Positions 48,968 through 58,739 of a DNA stretch of 64,000 bases are shown piece by piece. This stretch comes from Marinobacter zhejiangensis. Its GTDB lineage: Bacteria; Pseudomonadota; Gammaproteobacteria; Pseudomonadales; Oleiphilaceae. The notes beneath the pieces are model-generated. The model made no database searches. It was not told the DNA's origin and saw nothing but the letters and a program-made list of their open reading frames with translations. Position 1 is the stretch's first letter, and the number at the start of each line of letters is the position of its first letter. Position numbers and translations under genes: made by a program. The stretch is taken from NCBI RefSeq assembly GCF_900114775.1, contig NZ_FOUE01000002.1, forward strand, positions 62,001-126,000, given 5' to 3'.

Positions 48968-48991
48968 GAGTCAACGAAGCGCTGTTGACTC
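48968..48991. other. Inverted repeat upstream of relA
   Basis: GAGTCAAC and GTTGACTC are exact 8-base inverted repeats with an 8-base spacer, 25 bases before relA. It could be a hairpin ending rlmD transcripts or a dimeric regulator site. No T-run. Confidence 0.4.
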
Positions 48992-49016
48992 ATCGAACAG
49001 GTACAACAAAAACGGC

Positions 49017-51254
49017 ATGGTAAAAGTTCGCGAAGATTACGTAGTCAATCAGGACGGTGAACTCGATATCGAACGTTGGGTGCACCAGATCGAGTCGCAA
49101 ACCCACCTTGAAGATGTAGCGCAGTTCCGTCGGGCTTGTGAGAAGGCCGCCGAGATAGACCTCCAGGCGGTGCAGGAAGACCGGCTATGGGCGCCGGGTG
49201 CCAGCAGTTTCCGAACTGGCATCGACATGGCTCAGGTGCTGGTTGAGTTGCACCTCGACCAGGCCAGCCTGGTGGCGGCCATCCTGTACCGGGCGGTTCG
49301 GGAAGAACGGGTGCCACTGAAGGAAATTCGTGATGAGTTTGGTGATGAAGTTGCCAACCTGATCGACGGTGTCCAGCAAATGGCGGCGATTTCCTCCTTC
49401 CATCATCCCCTGAAAGGGAGTGTGCTGGGGCAGAGTCAGGGTCAGCTCGACAACGTCCGCAAGATGCTGGTCACCATGATCGATGACGTCCGGGTGGCGT
49501 TGATCAAGTTGGCGGAACGAACCTGCGCCATCCGTGCCGTGAAAGACGTATCGCCGGAAAAACGGATGCGGGTTGCCCGGGAGGTGTTCGATATCTATGC
49601 GCCGTTGGCGCACCGGTTGGGTATTGGTCACATCAAATGGGAGCTGGAAGACCTGTCGTTCCGCTACCTCCATGCAACTGCCTACAAGAAAATTGCCAAG
49701 CTGCTGGATGAAAAGCGGCTGGCGAGGGACAGCTACATCGGCCGGGTACTGGAAACCCTGCAGAAGGAGCTGGCCAAGTGTGGTATTGAAGGCGAGCTTT
49801 CTGGCCGGGCCAAACACATCTACAGCATCTGGCGGAAGATGCGCCGTAAAGGCATCGACTTTTCCCAGGTCTACGATGTTCGGGCCGTGCGTATCCTGGT
49901 GCCAGAGGTACGGGACTGCTATGCCGCCCTGGGTATCGTCCACAGCCTGTGGCGTCATATCCCGAATGAATTTGATGATTACATCGCCAACCCCAAGGAA
50001 AACGGTTACCAGTCACTGCATACCGCGGTGGTGGGCCCTGAGGGCAAGGTGATGGAAGTCCAGATCCGTACCCACCAGATGCATGAAGAAGCGGAACTGG
50101 GGGTTTGTGCCCACTGGCTGTACAAGGGCACCGATAACGGCAACAAGTCGTCGGGCTATGAGGCCAAGATTAACTGGCTGCGCCAGGTGCTGGACTGGCA
50201 GGAAGACCTTGGCGACCTGTCCGGCCTGGCCGACCACCTCAAGACGGATGTTGCCTCGGACCGCGTCTACGTTTTCACGCCCGAGGGGCATGTCGTCGAC
50301 CTGCCTCAGGGGGCAACGCCGGTGGACTTTGCCTACCGGGTACACACCGAAGTGGGGCACGCCTGCCGAGGTGCCCGGGTCAACGAGCGCATCGTTCCGC
50401 TGACCTATCCCCTGAAGACCGGTGAGCAGGTCGTTATCCTGACGTCGAATAACCCGGCTCCCAGCCGCGACTGGTTGAACCCGAGTCTCGGGTATATCCA
50501 GACCTCCAGGGCCAGGGCCAAGGTTACACATTGGTTCAAACAGCAGGATCATGACCGCAATGTGGTTGATGGCCGTGCGATCCTGGAAGACGAATTCCGG
50601 CGCTTGTCGATCCATGATGTAGACCTGAACGAGCTGGCGCAAAAGGTGAATTATGTCTCTTCGGAAGACATGTTTGCTGCAGTCGGTGCCGGAGATCTGC
50701 GCCCGACCCATGTGGCCAATGCCGCTCAGCAGATGATTGAGCCGCGCAATCAGCAGCTCGACCTTAAACTGGTGAGGAATCGCAAGCGCACCTACGACAC
50801 CGACTCCGATGTGCAGATTCAGGGGGTGGGCAAGCTCAAGACGCAGGTGGCGAAATGCTGCAAGCCACTGCCCGGTGACGCGATTGGTGGCTATATCACC
50901 GTTGGGCGGGGGGTGACGGTTCATCGTCAGGACTGCCTGACCTTCCTCCACCTGCAGGAATTTGAGCCTAACCGCATTATTGAGGTCAGCTGGGGCAGCC
51001 GCCCGGAAGCGGTGTACCCCGTGGAAATCGAGATTGATGCCTATGACCGGGCCGGGCTGTTGAGGGATATCACCCAGGTATTGAGTGCGTCCAAGACCAA
51101 TGTTCTGGCGTTGCATACCGCTTCCAACACGGATGACAACACCGCCACCATGTCGGTGACGGTGGAGATCAGCAGCTTGGAGCAACTGGCCCGGTTGCTC
51201 GCACAGATCCGAAACCTGCCCAATATTGCGGATGTCAGACGGAAACGCGGATGA
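49017..51254 (+). CDS. relA: (p)ppGpp synthetase RelA
   Basis: Ribosome-linked enzyme making (p)ppGpp in amino-acid starvation. The 745-residue product has a degenerate HD hydrolase region (about 50-200, lacking the HD dyad), a synthetase domain with YDVRAVRILV and ENGYQSLHTAV, a TGS domain (VYVFTPEGHVVDLPQGATPVDFAY), and C-terminal zinc-finger-like (KCCKPLPGD) and ACT domains. Loss of the HD dyad marks RelA rather than SpoT. Its stop overlaps the mazG ATG (ATGA). Confidence 0.97.
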   Translation: MVKVREDYVVNQDGELDIERWVHQIESQTHLEDVAQFRRACEKAAEIDLQAVQEDRLWAPGASSFRTGIDMAQVLVELHLDQASLVAAILYRAVREERVPLKEIRDEFGDEVANLIDGVQQMAAISSFHHPLKGSVLGQSQGQLDNVRKMLVTMIDDVRVALIKLAERTCAIRAVKDVSPEKRMRVAREVFDIYAPLAHRLGIGHIKWELEDLSFRYLHATAYKKIAKLLDEKRLARDSYIGRVLETLQKELAKCGIEGELSGRAKHIYSIWRKMRRKGIDFSQVYDVRAVRILVPEVRDCYAALGIVHSLWRHIPNEFDDYIANPKENGYQSLHTAVVGPEGKVMEVQIRTHQMHEEAELGVCAHWLYKGTDNGNKSSGYEAKINWLRQVLDWQEDLGDLSGLADHLKTDVASDRVYVFTPEGHVVDLPQGATPVDFAYRVHTEVGHACRGARVNERIVPLTYPLKTGEQVVILTSNNPAPSRDWLNPSLGYIQTSRARAKVTHWFKQQDHDRNVVDGRAILEDEFRRLSIHDVDLNELAQKVNYVSSEDMFAAVGAGDLRPTHVANAAQQMIEPRNQQLDLKLVRNRKRTYDTDSDVQIQGVGKLKTQVAKCCKPLPGDAIGGYITVGRGVTVHRQDCLTFLHLQEFEPNRIIEVSWGSRPEAVYPVEIEIDAYDRAGLLRDITQVLSASKTNVLALHTASNTDDNTATMSVTVEISSLEQLARLLAQIRNLPNIADVRRKRG

Positions 51255-52102
51255 GTTATAACCTCGACGACCTCAAGCACCTCATGGCCCGGTTGCGCAA
51301 GCCGGACACCGGTTGCCCCTGGGATCTGAAGCAGACCTACGCGAGCATCGTGCCTCACACCCTGGAAGAAGCCTACGAAGTGGCGGATGCCATTGACCGC
51401 AGGGATTACGATGATCTGAAAGATGAACTTGGAGACCTGTTGTTCCAAGTGATTTTCTACAGCCAGTTGGGCCAGGAAGATGGCCGCTTTGAATTCTCGG
51501 ATGTGGTGGATGGCATTGTCCGCAAACTGCTGCGGCGTCATCCCCACGTATTCCCGGACGGCACCCTGGACAGTGAAGTTGATCCGGACAATCGCCCCGG
51601 GGACGATGAGATTCGAGCCAGCTGGGACAGAATCAAGGCCGAGGAACGGGCGCTTGCGCCAAATAAAGGCAAGGAGGCTCTCTCAGCAAGCCGCCTTGAT
51701 GGCATCGCCCGAACCCTGCCCGCCATGGCGCGGGCGGAAAAACTTCAGCGGCGGGCGGCGAACCATGGCTTCGATTGGCCGGATATCGAGCCGGTATTCG
51801 ACAAGCTTCATGAGGAGATCGACGAGCTGAAAGAGGCCTGGCGCAACAGTTTGAGTGGCGAGGGCCCGGCGGACGCGGTTGAGGATGAGCTGGGGGATCT
51901 GCTGTTTGTTTGCGTCAACCTGGCACGGTTTATGAAAGTTGTACCAGAGAAGGCCCTTAACCGAACCAACCACAAGTTTGAGGCCCGTTTCCGTGCGATT
52001 GAGTCTCACCTGGAGCAGCAGGGGCGTGATATGGACTCGGAAACTTTGGAGGCGCTCGATCAGATCTGGCAGGCGGTAAAGGGTGTTGAGAAACGCCGCT
52101 AA
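51251..52102 (+). CDS. mazG: Nucleoside triphosphate pyrophosphohydrolase MazG
   Basis: Hydrolyses NTPs to NMP and PPi, linked to ppGpp metabolism and removal of odd nucleotides. The 283-residue product has two MazG domains. The first has EEAYEVADAI and DELGDLLFQV, the second EEIDELKEAW and DELGDLLFVCVNLARF, giving the Mg2+-binding acidic clusters. Translationally coupled to relA. Confidence 0.96.
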   Translation: MSYNLDDLKHLMARLRKPDTGCPWDLKQTYASIVPHTLEEAYEVADAIDRRDYDDLKDELGDLLFQVIFYSQLGQEDGRFEFSDVVDGIVRKLLRRHPHVFPDGTLDSEVDPDNRPGDDEIRASWDRIKAEERALAPNKGKEALSASRLDGIARTLPAMARAEKLQRRAANHGFDWPDIEPVFDKLHEEIDELKEAWRNSLSGEGPADAVEDELGDLLFVCVNLARFMKVVPEKALNRTNHKFEARFRAIESHLEQQGRDMDSETLEALDQIWQAVKGVEKRR

Positions 52103-52276
52103 TTCGCACGTGGGTATGGGGCTGGGTAACATGGCGCAACACAACTCGCCCCGATAGGTACAATCCGTAATCATTTACCCGCGCTGTAAGTAACGGCTTC
52201 GTCTACACTTTGGCTATTGGGTGCACTGTTTCGGAGCAGGGCTCCCGAACCAAAAGGAAGCTGGAGTTACCGAATT

Positions 52277-52621
52277 ATGAAAATAAAAGATCTGGTCAAA
52301 TACTGGGACAAGCACGCTCGGGGACGATTGACCCGGGATGCTTATTTCCTGGGGCTTTCGGATCAACACCACAGACAACTGGAAAAACTCGCGACTCTGT
52401 ATCCGATGAAGTCTCCTCAGGATCTGCTGCGGGATCTGATTTCTGCATCCCTGGATGAGCTTGAAACCAGTTTCCCCTACGTACAGGGGGCCAAGGTCGT
52501 GGCATTTGATGAAGACGGCTTTGAAATCTATGAAGACCAGGGACTGACACCGAAGTTTGTCAGCCTCAGTCAAAAGCACATTCAGCGCCTGAAGGCGCGG
52601 CAGCTCGAATCGGTGGCCTGA
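52277..52621 (+). CDS. Unknown small protein, ribbon-helix-helix-like, paralogue of the next gene
   Basis: A 114-residue protein with no signal or membrane segment. It begins MKIKDLVKYWDK; residues about 23-60 show a short strand followed by two helices (LSDQHHRQLEKLATLYP then SPQDLLRDLISASLDEL), a ribbon-helix-helix-like pattern. An acidic C-terminal tail follows. It shares the N-terminal MK-x-x-x-L-x-K-x-W and the LYP-x-x-S-x-x-D-x-L-x-D-x-ISA-x-LD core with the convergent gene at 52729. The frame opens upstream at 52217, but GGAG before the ATG at 52277 and alignment to the paralogue fix the start. Function not recognised. Confidence 0.75.
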   Translation: MKIKDLVKYWDKHARGRLTRDAYFLGLSDQHHRQLEKLATLYPMKSPQDLLRDLISASLDELETSFPYVQGAKVVAFDEDGFEIYEDQGLTPKFVSLSQKHIQRLKARQLESVA

Positions 52622-52686
52622 ACTCCCAGGCGGCATATCAAGCCAGCTGACCGGACGGGACTGAGAGCCCGCCGGTTAGCGCCAGT

Positions 52687-52703
52687 CGGGAGCGTCGCTC
52701 CCG
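52687..52703. terminator. Hairpin between the two convergent small genes
   Basis: CGGGAGC-GTC-GCTCCCG is a perfect 7-bp stem with a 3-base loop, lying between the stops of the two convergent genes. No strong T-run on either side. Confidence 0.5.
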
Positions 52704-52728
52704 GCTCAGCATTATTCCCTTCTGTTTA

Positions 52729-52962
52729 TCACTTATCCTTGTTGGCAAGCTTGTCCTTGAGTGGGGTCTGACGCACCAGGTCATCCAGTGCGGCAGAGAT
52801 CATGTCGTTGAGGATGTCTGACTCGCTTCGATCCGGGTAGAGCTCTGCCAACGCTGCAACCCGTGCGGCGTCTTCCAGCGGCAGGCGAAGATTATAATCG
52901 TGCGCCCGCTCAACCGGCTCAGGCTTTGATTCCCAGTGTTTGGGCAGTTCAGTTACTTTCAT
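52729..52962 (-). CDS. Unknown small protein, ribbon-helix-helix-like
   Basis: A 77-residue protein beginning MKVTELPKHWE. The segment YNLRLPLEDAARVAALAE followed by SDILNDMISAALDDL fits a ribbon-helix-helix DNA-binding fold (strand, helix, turn, helix). A basic C-terminal end follows. It is a shorter relative of the protein at 52277-52621 and is transcribed toward it. AAGGAGT lies before the ATG. Its own upstream region is shared with ppc (divergent), so it might regulate ppc or itself; that is inference. Confidence 0.78.
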   Translation of the reverse strand: MKVTELPKHWESKPEPVERAHDYNLRLPLEDAARVAALAELYPDRSESDILNDMISAALDDLVRQTPLKDKLANKDK

Positions 52963-53045
52963 GAATACTCCTTGCGACCACTGTCGTTAACCGTTATTAG
53001 TATCGGTACAACCAGAAGGCCCCGTCAATTTAAAAGGATGTCACT

Positions 53046-55691
53046 GTGACCGAGCTGCACCCGGACCTGAGAGAAAACGTCCGTCTATTGGGCGATTTGT
53101 TGGGCGAGAGTATTCGCCAGCACCCCGGCCAGGAAGTCTATGAACTGATTGAATCCATTCGCGCAGCCGCCAAGGCGGACCGGCGTCAGGAGAGTGGATC
53201 GGGCCAGCGGTTGATCCGCTTGCTCAGCGACCTGGACGACGATCAGCTCCTGCCGGTAACCCGAGCCTTTAACCAGTTTCTCAACCTTGCCAACCTGGCC
53301 GAGCAGTACCATGGCATCCGGCGGAATCGGGGCCATTATTCCGACCTGACGGTCGAGTCTCTGGGCGAGGTGTTTGAACGCCTCAAGCACCAGGGCGTCG
53401 CGCCGGAAGAGTTGCACCGGCGGGTGGCGGACCTTCGTATTGAATTTGTGCTGACTGCGCACCCCACCGAGGTTGCCCGACGCACCCTGATCATGAAGTA
53501 CGACGAAATTTCAGACTGCCTCGGTCGGTTGGACCATACCGACCTGTTGCCCAGCGAACGTGATGACATTGTTGACCGTCTTCGCCAGCTGGTGGCGGAA
53601 GCATGGAACACCGATGAAATCCGGCATGATCGACCGACCGCAGTTGATGAGGCCAAATGGGGATTTGCTGTCATTGAAAACAGCCTGTGGGAAGCCCTGC
53701 CCAGATTCCTGCGCAACCTGGACCGTTCACTGGTTGCAGCCACAGGGCAGGGGCTGCCGTTGGATGCCAGCCCGGTTCGCATAGCCTCATGGATGGGCGG
53801 TGACCGCGACGGCAACCCGAATGTCACCCATCAGGTGACCGAACAGGTTTTCCTCCTGGGACGCTGGATGGCGGCAGACCTTTACCTGCGGGACATCAAG
53901 GCACTGCGGGCAGAGCTCTCCATGGGAGACGCCAGTGATGAGCTTCGGGCCCAGGTCGGCGATAGCCGGGAGCCTTACCGCCAGGTGCTCGCGGAGCTGC
54001 GTGACCGCCTCAAGAAAACCCGCGACTGGGCGGAAGCCCGGATCCATGGTCAGGCGGCCGACGCGGATGGCATCCTCTTCGAGAACGAAGACCTGTCCAA
54101 CCCTCTGGAGCTTTGCTACCGGTCGTTGTTGGCCTGTGGCTTGGACACCATTGCCAATGGCCCGTTGCTGGACACCATCCGGCGTGCCCACACCCTGGGG
54201 CTGCCGCTGGTTCGTCTGGACATTCGCCAGGAGGCCGGTCGCCATGCCGAGGCTGTCGCGGAAATGGTGGACTACCTGGGGTTGGGTGACTATTTGACCT
54301 GGAGCGAGGAAGAGCGTCAGGCTTTCCTGGTGCGAGAGCTTCAGGGGCGTCGGCCGCTGGTGCCGCGGAACTGGCAGCCATCGGCGGCCGTTCGGGAAGT
54401 GCTGGATACCTGTGCCGTGGTCGCGCAACAGACACCGCAGGCTCTGGGGTCCTACGTCATTTCCATGGCGAGCACGCCATCCGATGTCTTGAGTGTCATC
54501 CTGCTGCTCCGCGAAGCCGGCATGGCCGACCCAATGCGGGTGGTGCCGTTGTTTGAGACCCTGGATGACCTCAGTGGCGCGCCCGCGAGTATGTCAGCGC
54601 TGTTCGCCATCGACTGGTACCGGGATTATTGTCAGGGCCGCCAGGAGGTAATGATTGGCTATTCCGACTCTGCCAAGGATGCCGGTCAGATGATGGCCGC
54701 CTGGGCTCAATACCAGGCGCAAGAGCGGCTGACTGAGGTGGCTGCCCAGCATGGCGTTCACCTGACCCTGTTCCACGGCCGTGGTGGTACGGTTGGCCGT
54801 GGTGGTGGTCCTGCCAACCGGGCAATCCTGTCCCAGCCGCCAGGCTCGGTGAATGGTAGCTTCCGGATAACCGAGCAGGGCGAAATGATCCGCTTCAAAT
54901 TTGGTCTGCCGCGACTGGCCGAGCAAAGCCTGACCCTCTATACCACGGCAGTGGTAGAGGCGACTCTGGCACCGCCGCCAAAGGCGAAGCCCGAGTGGCG
55001 TGAAACGATGGACTGGCTGACCAGTCGCTCGTTGAAGGTTTACCGTAATGTGGTGCGCGAGAATCCCGATTTTGTCCCTTATTTTCGTCAGGCCACGCCG
55101 GAGCAGGCGTTGGGCAAGCTTGCGCTGGGGAGCCGGCCTGCACGGCGAAAAGCGTCGGGCGGCGTGGAAAGCCTGCGGGCGATCCCATGGATTTTTGCCT
55201 GGACCCAAATGCGCCTGATGCTACCGAGTTGGCTGGGTAGTGATGTGGCGCTGGCTGAAGCGGCCGAATCCGGCTACCTGCCTCGATTGCGGGAGATGAT
55301 GGCGGACTGGCCGTTCTTCAAAACCTACATTGATATGCTGGAAATGGTGCTGGCCAAGGCCGACTTGCGGATTGCCACATACTACGAACAGACCCTGGTG
55401 GAGGAGCCGCTCAGGGTGCTGGGAGCAGACCTCCGCCAGCGACTGGAAACCTGCATTGAACAGGTCAAGGCGCTCAAGCAGGAAGACGAGCTGTTGGCCG
55501 GTGCGCCGGTGTTTGCGCAATCAATGAAAGTGCGCAACCCCTATACGGACCCTCTGCATTACCTGCAGGCCGAACTGTTGCGGCGCGATCGGGAAACCGA
55601 GGCACGCGGAGCCTCTGTTTCTGACACTGTGGAGCAGGCCCTGAAAGTCACCATGGCCGGGATTGCCGCCGGAATGAGAAACACTGGCTAG
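53046..55691 (+). CDS. ppc: Phosphoenolpyruvate carboxylase
   Basis: Carboxylates phosphoenolpyruvate to oxaloacetate, refilling the TCA cycle. The 881-residue product has the catalytic His139 in LTAHPTEVARRT, the FHGRGGTVGRGGGP loop, GYSDSAKDAG and a C-terminal end RNTG, the usual allosteric terminus. The start codon is GTG with AAAGGATG upstream. Divergent from the small gene at 52729. Confidence 0.97.
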   Translation: MTELHPDLRENVRLLGDLLGESIRQHPGQEVYELIESIRAAAKADRRQESGSGQRLIRLLSDLDDDQLLPVTRAFNQFLNLANLAEQYHGIRRNRGHYSDLTVESLGEVFERLKHQGVAPEELHRRVADLRIEFVLTAHPTEVARRTLIMKYDEISDCLGRLDHTDLLPSERDDIVDRLRQLVAEAWNTDEIRHDRPTAVDEAKWGFAVIENSLWEALPRFLRNLDRSLVAATGQGLPLDASPVRIASWMGGDRDGNPNVTHQVTEQVFLLGRWMAADLYLRDIKALRAELSMGDASDELRAQVGDSREPYRQVLAELRDRLKKTRDWAEARIHGQAADADGILFENEDLSNPLELCYRSLLACGLDTIANGPLLDTIRRAHTLGLPLVRLDIRQEAGRHAEAVAEMVDYLGLGDYLTWSEEERQAFLVRELQGRRPLVPRNWQPSAAVREVLDTCAVVAQQTPQALGSYVISMASTPSDVLSVILLLREAGMADPMRVVPLFETLDDLSGAPASMSALFAIDWYRDYCQGRQEVMIGYSDSAKDAGQMMAAWAQYQAQERLTEVAAQHGVHLTLFHGRGGTVGRGGGPANRAILSQPPGSVNGSFRITEQGEMIRFKFGLPRLAEQSLTLYTTAVVEATLAPPPKAKPEWRETMDWLTSRSLKVYRNVVRENPDFVPYFRQATPEQALGKLALGSRPARRKASGGVESLRAIPWIFAWTQMRLMLPSWLGSDVALAEAAESGYLPRLREMMADWPFFKTYIDMLEMVLAKADLRIATYYEQTLVEEPLRVLGADLRQRLETCIEQVKALKQEDELLAGAPVFAQSMKVRNPYTDPLHYLQAELLRRDRETEARGASVSDTVEQALKVTMAGIAAGMRNTG

Positions 55692-55772
55692 ACAGGGGCT
55701 GCTGCACTGGTACCATCCGGTGATCAGCCCTCAGTTCAACGCCCCAGTGGTTTTATAGACAGGAGAACGCCC

Positions 55773-57143
55773 TTGGCACTGGCTCCAAGATTGCAGCAGT
55801 TTTTCAATCACAAGGGAATTGCCTATACGGAATTGCCCCTGGAACCGGTTTCCAGCTTTGACGCTGCCGTCACCGGTTGTGGCGAGCCTCAGGAGCTGGT
55901 GCTTCAGGCTACGTTGCTGATTGATGTGCAGGGGGCGTTGATGGCCGTGCACGCCTACAACACCACGCTGGATCTTGATGCAGTTAACCAATTGTTGGGG
56001 CGCCGGCTGCAACCGTTGACGGCTCGTCAGGCCGACCGCCTCTTTGGTGACTGTGATCCGGGGTTCCGTCCCGCGATCGGCGGTGCCTATGATGTATCGG
56101 TCCTTGCCGACAGTGCCCTGGACTCCATGGAACGCGCCCTTATTGCCGGCGGCTCCAACAATAGCCTTGTGGTTCTTGATGGCCGCAGCCTGCGGCTCGC
56201 GCTGGCGGGTTCCCGCAAAGGGCATATCGTGATCAGGGGGCCGGCGGTCGGTGACCGCTCGGCCTTGACTCTGGAGCACGTAGCCGAGCAGTTGCAGAAG
56301 CTGTACCGGTTGCCGCCAATGCCGGCATTGGCGTTGCGCATTCTGCGCCTCACCGCCAACCCGGACGCCACCGCCCGTGAACTGGCGGAACTGATCGAGT
56401 TTGACCCCAGCCTTACCGCACAAATCATGCGATACGCCCGATCCGCCCTGTTCAACTATCAGGGCCAGATCCAGTCGGTCCAGGAAGCGGTTACCCGCGT
56501 ATTGGGGTTCGATCGGGTGGCTCACGTTGCACTGGGGATTGCCTCGGTTCGGGCATTTGAGGTGCCGCGGAAAGGCCCCCTCGGAATGGATGAATTCTGG
56601 CGGCACTCCCTGTACACCGCCTTCCTGTGTCAGAACCTGGCGGCCATGACGGGCGGCGACAAAGGGCTGGCGTACTTGTGCGGACTGCTCCATAACTTCG
56701 GCCTGTTGCTGATTGGCCACCTGTTTCCTGAGGAATTTGAAGAGCTGAATAACCTGAGGGACGCAAACCCGGAAGTCAGTATGCGTTCACTGGAACAGCA
56801 GGTGTTTGGCGGTGATCAGGGGCACGAGGTGCTGGCGGTAGGCCATGGCGCGATTGGTGGAATCCTGCACCGGCTTTGGCAGTTACCGGACGCCGTGGTG
56901 AAGTCTGCGGGTGTCCACCAACAGCTGGATTACCGAGGCGAGCACGAAAATTATGTGCTGATGGTTCAGTTGGCCAACGCCCTGCTGAAGGAAAAAGGCG
57001 TCGGCGATGAATTTAACCCCGATGACATCGATACCCTGGCGCAACGTCTGGGGCTGTCGGCTGATAAGGTGGAACAGCTGAAAGAGCAGATGGCGCGAGT
57101 GGCCAACGACATCGACGATCTCGCCCATTCGCTGTCGAATTAA
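55773..57143 (+). CDS. Fusion of a YbaK/ProX-like domain with an HDOD domain
   Basis: A 456-residue protein. Residues about 1-155 resemble a YbaK/aminoacyl-tRNA deacylase-like domain (LQQFFNHKGIAYTELPL, LVLQATLLIDVQGALMAV). Residues about 165-370 are HDOD, with LPPMPALALRILRL, LIEFDPSLTAQIMRYARSALF and LCGLLHNFGLLLIGHLFPEE. A helical tail follows. Start is TTG with AGGAG 7 bases before it. Probably a signalling rather than enzymatic protein; whether the deacylase pocket works is unknown. Sits alone between ppc and adk. Confidence 0.82.
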   Translation: MALAPRLQQFFNHKGIAYTELPLEPVSSFDAAVTGCGEPQELVLQATLLIDVQGALMAVHAYNTTLDLDAVNQLLGRRLQPLTARQADRLFGDCDPGFRPAIGGAYDVSVLADSALDSMERALIAGGSNNSLVVLDGRSLRLALAGSRKGHIVIRGPAVGDRSALTLEHVAEQLQKLYRLPPMPALALRILRLTANPDATARELAELIEFDPSLTAQIMRYARSALFNYQGQIQSVQEAVTRVLGFDRVAHVALGIASVRAFEVPRKGPLGMDEFWRHSLYTAFLCQNLAAMTGGDKGLAYLCGLLHNFGLLLIGHLFPEEFEELNNLRDANPEVSMRSLEQQVFGGDQGHEVLAVGHGAIGGILHRLWQLPDAVVKSAGVHQQLDYRGEHENYVLMVQLANALLKEKGVGDEFNPDDIDTLAQRLGLSADKVEQLKEQMARVANDIDDLAHSLSN

Positions 57144-57220
57144 CGCGTTACCACCATACCACCCCATGCGCAAGACCGGCATGCTACGGACGTGTACTTT
57201 CTCTCGTCCCGCTGACTTCG

Positions 57221-57226
57221 TATAAT
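57221..57226 (+). promoter_or_regulatory. Candidate -10 element upstream of adk
   Basis: A perfect TATAAT with a weak TTTCTC at 57198-57203 as -35 (17-base spacer). It lies 103 bases before adk and upstream of the hairpin at 57260-57296. A second TATAAT at 57300-57305 follows that hairpin. Confidence 0.4.
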
Positions 57227-57259
57227 GCCCGCTCGATTTTTGCGAGTGACCGCCAAGAG

Positions 57260-57296
57260 GCTGTCGCAAAGCGTCTTCGTTTTGCAACAGCTTTTT
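57260..57296 (+). terminator. Strong hairpin with T-run in the adk leader
   Basis: GCTGTcGCAAA pairs with TTTGCaACAGC with one mismatch, extended by GCG/CGT around a TCTT loop, and is followed by five T. It has the form of an intrinsic terminator or attenuator. It could end the HDOD transcript or regulate adk. Confidence 0.75.
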
Positions 57297-57310
57297 CAAT
57301 ATAATCATAG

Positions 57311-57982
<672 letters not shown>

Positions 57983-57987
57983 TCCTG

Positions 57988-58707
57988 GTGACTACCCCGG
58001 CGACCACTCCGGTGACACTGTTGGCGTTGGACACCTCCTCAGAGGGGTGTTCTGCCGCTTTGCTGGTCAACGGCCAGGTGTACGAGCGTTTCGAGCTTGC
58101 GCCCCGAGGCCATACCCGTCTGCTGATGCCCATGGTTCGGGAGTTGCTGGCGGAGCAGGGCTTGGCCCCCTCAGACCTGGATGCCCTGGCCTTTGCCTGT
58201 GGCCCTGGCTCGTTCACCGGGTTGCGCATAGCGACCGGTGTGGTTCAGGGACTGGCGTTTGGCCTGGAAGTACCTGTGGTACCGGTCTCGTCCCTGGCAG
58301 CTGTGGCGGCGGAGGTCTGTGACGCTCAGCATTGCAGTGAGGGTGACGGTGTCGCCGTCGCCTTTGATGCCCGCATGGGAGAGGTGTACTGGGGGTGCTT
58401 CAGGAATAACCACGGGCGCCCGGTTGCTCTTGCGGAAGAGCGCGTCTGTGCGCCGGAAATGGTCACCCTGGCGGAAGGTCCTGCTCGCTGGCATGGGGTA
58501 GGGTCTGGCTGGGGCTATCAGGAACAGATCCCTGGTGGCGTCACTGCCGCCGTTGAGGGTGTTGATACGGCCCTGGTACCTCGGGCCCGTTACGTTGCGC
58601 TTCTGGCCGCATCGGATTTCCTTGATGGCAAGGGTGTGCCAGCCGCCAAAGCCCAACCCGTCTACCTTCGTAATACGGTCGCCTGGCAAAAACTGCCGGG
58701 TCGCTGA
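57988..58707 (+). CDS. tsaB: tRNA threonylcarbamoyladenosine biosynthesis protein TsaB
   Basis: Scaffold of the TsaBDE complex for t6A37 of ANN-decoding tRNAs. The 239-residue product has LLALDTSSEGCSAALL, FACGPGSFTGLRIATG and the ASKH-fold features. Start is GTG. Probably cotranscribed with adk; uppP follows by 32 bases. Confidence 0.93.
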   Translation: MTTPATTPVTLLALDTSSEGCSAALLVNGQVYERFELAPRGHTRLLMPMVRELLAEQGLAPSDLDALAFACGPGSFTGLRIATGVVQGLAFGLEVPVVPVSSLAAVAAEVCDAQHCSEGDGVAVAFDARMGEVYWGCFRNNHGRPVALAEERVCAPEMVTLAEGPARWHGVGSGWGYQEQIPGGVTAAVEGVDTALVPRARYVALLAASDFLDGKGVPAAKAQPVYLRNTVAWQKLPGR

Positions 58708-58739
58708 CAACTCTCCATCCAGCTGCGGAACCCGTCGCC

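Noticed and set aside
50013..51185. 390-codon minus-strand frame across relA
   Set aside because: Antisense to RelA TGS, zinc-finger-like and ACT domains.
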